From the NCBI GenBank assembly GCA_964384625.1, contig CAYLNH010000317.1:1-7786 (forward strand): 7,786 nucleotides of DNA. The letters are read 5' to 3'. A program made the position numbers and the translations under genes. The notes under the pieces are model-generated. The model had not been told where the DNA came from. It made no database searches and worked only from the letters and a program-made list of their open reading frames with translations. Positions 6,173 to 7,786 of this stretch are shown one piece after another. Each line of letters starts with the position of its first letter. The first letter of the stretch is position 1. The DNA comes from CAYLNH01 sp964384625 (GTDB lineage: Bacteria; Verrucomicrobiota; Lentisphaeria; JABSQK01).

Positions 6173-6997
6173 CTACACGTCGTTGCAGCGACCGTTGTTG
6201 TTGTGACCGTGAAACTCGATGATCCGGTCGACGGCTTCGTGCGGGTCCTCGGTAAACTGGATCAAATACAGATCCTCCGGGCTGATCACACCGCGTTCGA
6301 CAAAGTACTCCCAGTCGATCAACCGGTCCCAGAACGGCCGGTTGAACAGAATGACCGGGATCTGCCGGGTCTTGTGGGTCTGGATCAGCGTCAGCGTCTC
6401 GAACAATTCGTCCATGGTGCCGAAGCCGCCGGGAAAGGCGCACAGCGCCTTCGCGCGCAGCATGAAATGCATCTTGCGCACCGAGAAATAGTGAAACAGA
6501 AAATTCAGTTCCGGCGAGATGTACCCGTTGGGACACTGCTCGTGCGGCAGCGTGATGTTGAACCCGATGGACTTGGCGCCGACATCGTGCGCGCCGCGGT
6601 TCGCCGCTTCCATGATCCCGGGACCGCCGCCCGTGCAGATCACGTATTCCAATGCCCCCGTCTTCTGCCCGAACTGACTCATCAACGCCGCAAACCGGCG
6701 GGCCTTGGCGTAATCCTCGCTGTTCTCAACCTGTTGCTGCGCCCGTTTTACCGCGGCCTTCAGGTCCCGCGAATCCGGATCCTTCTTCAACGCCTCTTCC
6801 GCATCGTCCAGATCCGCCTGCGCATTGGTCGGACACAAGGTGCGCGCCGAGCCGAAAACGCAGACGGTTGACTGGATCAACTCGTCCTCCATCACCAGTT
6901 CCGGTTTGATCAACTCGGTCTGCAGCCGAACGTGCCGGGTTTCGTCCCGGTTCAGAAAGTCAATATCCTCATAGGCCTTGAGGTACGTGTTGCTCAT
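6173..6997 (-). CDS. LOG-family protein (nucleoside-5'-monophosphate phosphoribohydrolase-like)
   Basis: The 274-residue protein has the Rossmann-like LOG (old name lysine-decarboxylase-like) fold. VCVFGSA opens the nucleotide site (45-51), followed by GGGPGIMEAAN (123-133), HYFSVRKM with Arg174 (169-176), and the signature PGGFGTMDE (189-197) with the catalytic-type Glu197. LOG enzymes release the base from nucleoside 5'-monophosphates (cytokinin riboside phosphates in plants, and AMP-like substrates in bacteria). A charged, probably helical insert (about 60-95, DLDDAEEALKK...) separates the first strand from the core, as in the longer LOG subgroup. AAGGAGT seven bases before ATG 6997 supports the start. 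It is the first gene of a leftward unit with SprT-DUF2786 and divergent from the ExbD-like gene. Natural substrate unknown. Confidence 0.92.
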   Translation of the reverse strand: MSNTYLKAYEDIDFLNRDETRHVRLQTELIKPELVMEDELIQSTVCVFGSARTLCPTNAQADLDDAEEALKKDPDSRDLKAAVKRAQQQVENSEDYAKARRFAALMSQFGQKTGALEYVICTGGGPGIMEAANRGAHDVGAKSIGFNITLPHEQCPNGYISPELNFLFHYFSVRKMHFMLRAKALCAFPGGFGTMDELFETLTLIQTHKTRQIPVILFNRPFWDRLIDWEYFVERGVISPEDLYLIQFTEDPHEAVDRIIEFHGHNNNGRCNDV

Positions 6998-7034
6998 GCT
7001 CGCACTCCTTCTCTCGCTTTTTCCAAGGAAACTC

Positions 7035-7062
7035 TTGACAGCCCCACGCCTACCGCTATATT
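7035..7062 (+). promoter_or_regulatory. Near-consensus sigma-70 promoter of the ExbD-like gene
   Basis: A perfect -35 TTGACA (7035-7040) and a -10 TATATT (7057-7062, 5/6) are 16 bases apart. Transcription would start near 7070, about 32 bases before the ATG. The AT-rich tract TTTATAAAGAGTTTATA follows. The divergent LOG gene must be served from the same 104-base gap, but its promoter is not obvious. Confidence 0.7.
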
Positions 7063-7101
7063 GTTTATAAAGAGTTTATAGTCTAATCCCGGAGGTGAAC
7101 C

Positions 7102-7518
7102 ATGAAACGCGAACGGCCATGGCGCAAAACCAAGTCCGCAGCAATGCCGATCTCGGCGATGATCGATGTGATCTTTCTGATGCTTATTTTCTTTCTGCTC
7201 ACCTACAAACCGGCCTTTCTTGAGGCGTACGCCGCAGTGAAACATCCGGGACCGCCGAACGAACCGCCGCCGATCTACAGACCGCAGCCGGTGACGCTCG
7301 ACGTCGCGGTCCTGCCCGGGGAATACCGTCTCGAAAACAGGCGTATGTCGCTGATTCGGATTCGCGACTGGCTGCTGGGCCGGGCGTCGCTCGATCCGGA
7401 GACGACGATCAAGATCAAGGTCAGCCCGGAAGCGACGGAAGGCGAACTGGTGGCCGTACTGGATATGTGCCACGACCTGCAGTTGCGCAACCTCCATGTC
7501 CTTACCCTGAAAGAATAG
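7102..7518 (+). CDS. ExbD/TolR-family protein
   Basis: The 138-residue protein fits the family in length and layout. It has a short basic cytoplasmic tail (MKRERPWRKTKS), one membrane helix (about 19-36, MIDVIFLMLIFFLLTY) and a periplasmic domain. Asp22 at the start of the helix is the conserved residue that carries protons in ExbB-ExbD and TolQ-TolR motors. The sequence MPISAMIDVIFLMLIFF is the classic family signature. The proline-rich stretch PGPPNEPPPIYRP (about 50-62) is a linker. An excellent Shine-Dalgarno GGAGGT (7091-7096) precedes the ATG by five bases. The partner channel protein (ExbB/TolQ/MotA type) and TonB/TolA are not in this window. The upstream gene is divergent and the 268 bases downstream contain no gene, so this copy looks orphaned locally. 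ExbD and TolR cannot be told apart from sequence alone. Confidence 0.93.
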   Translation: MKRERPWRKTKSAAMPISAMIDVIFLMLIFFLLTYKPAFLEAYAAVKHPGPPNEPPPIYRPQPVTLDVAVLPGEYRLENRRMSLIRIRDWLLGRASLDPETTIKIKVSPEATEGELVAVLDMCHDLQLRNLHVLTLKE

Positions 7519-7558
7519 TCCGCAGACCCTGATATACAAGGATTCCGCGGCGTCAAGG

Positions 7559-7603
7559 ACGGGGTGCAGTACCGGTCTTCGGGGCGGGCGCCGACCCCGT
7601 TTG
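7559..7603 (+). terminator. Weak candidate terminator after the ExbD-like gene
   Basis: A 7-bp stem ACGGGGT/ACCCCGT (7559-7565 with 7594-7600) encloses a GC-rich 28-base loop and runs into TTTG at 7600-7603. The loop is long and the T-run short, so termination is uncertain. A perfect CCGGGCC-GG-GGCCCGG palindrome follows at 7610-7625. Confidence 0.3.
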
Positions 7604-7650
7604 TCCATACCGGGCCGGGGCCCGGCGGCGGGACCTTCGTCGTTGATGTC

Positions 7651-7672
7651 CCGCAGAGAGCCGGGACTGCGG
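7651..7672. repeat. Small hairpin in the downstream spacer
   Basis: CCGCAG (7651-7656) pairs with CTGCGG (7667-7672). An overlapping alternative pairs GAGCCG with CGGCTC over about 7658-7675. The two pairings exclude each other. No T-run follows. Confidence 0.35.
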
Positions 7673-7685
7673 CTCCTGCTGCGTC

Positions 7686-7712
7686 CGTCACGGGAAGCCA
7701 CTCCCCGTGACG
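7686..7712. repeat. 9-bp hairpin next to repeat copy C
   Basis: CGTCACGGG (7686-7694) pairs perfectly with CCCGTGACG (7704-7712) around a 9-base loop. It lies 18 bases from copy C, on the 3' side when copy C is read in its own orientation. No T-run follows on either strand. Confidence 0.6.
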
Positions 7713-7730
7713 TACGCATTACTGCGGATA

Positions 7731-7754
7731 CGTAAGCCCTCGTTTACTGCCCTT
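7731..7754 (-). repeat. Dispersed repeat, copy C
   Basis: On the minus strand this differs from copy A at a single base of 24. The bases just outside also agree (GCG against GCA). The shared frame reads A-K-G-S-K-R-G-L-T, then closes with TAG or a stop shortly after. It lies in the gene-free end of the window and may continue beyond it. Confidence 0.8.
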
Positions 7755-7786
7755 CGCGGTCCGCCTGGAGATCCCGCACCCTCTTG

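Noticed and set aside
6171..6536. N-terminal extension of the SprT-DUF2786 frame
   Set aside because: It would overlap 122 codons of the LOG gene and gives low-complexity Arg/Asp-rich sequence. The protein-like part starts at ATG 6170.

Overview
The window is GC-rich, roughly 60% G+C by eye. It comes from a Gram-negative bacterium: it encodes a signal-peptide-bearing outer-membrane beta-barrel ending in Phe, a lipobox lipoprotein and an ExbD/TolR-type protein. The gene content does not fix the phylum. A PVC-type bacterium (Kiritimatiellota, Lentisphaerota or relatives) is my guess only.

Layout. (1) 1-360: a possible 3' end of an upstream frame, then tRNA-Leu(CAA) with its own promoter and intrinsic terminator. 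(2) About 360-1348: nearly 1 kb with no convincing large gene but much structure. It holds a minus-strand terminator at the end of a 66-codon frame, several hairpins, a 129-bp nested inverted repeat with a perfect 22-bp core stem, and three copies (D, A, B) of a short dispersed repeat. (3) 1349-2890, plus strand: a lipoprotein with a C-terminal caspase-type (C14) peptidase domain. (4) 3062-4954, minus strand: a tight two-gene unit of an outer-membrane beta-barrel followed by an unrecognised protein with an ordered set of cysteine motifs. (5) 5115-6997, minus strand: a two-gene unit of a LOG-family phosphoribohydrolase-like protein followed by a SprT-like zinc protease fused to DUF2786. (6) 7102-7518, plus strand and divergent: an ExbD/TolR-like protein with a near-consensus promoter and Shine-Dalgarno. 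(7) 7519-7786: hairpin-rich spacer with a fourth repeat copy (C), 23/24 identical to copy A about 7 kb away but in opposite orientation.

How the genes work together. Three genes (caspase lipoprotein, beta-barrel, ExbD) point to the cell envelope, and two (LOG, SprT-DUF2786) to the cytoplasm. No shared pathway can be demonstrated. The clearest functional link is the beta-barrel/Cys-motif pair, where the stop codon of the first gene lies inside the ribosome-binding site of the second. The most unusual content is the repeat family and the structured spacers carrying it.
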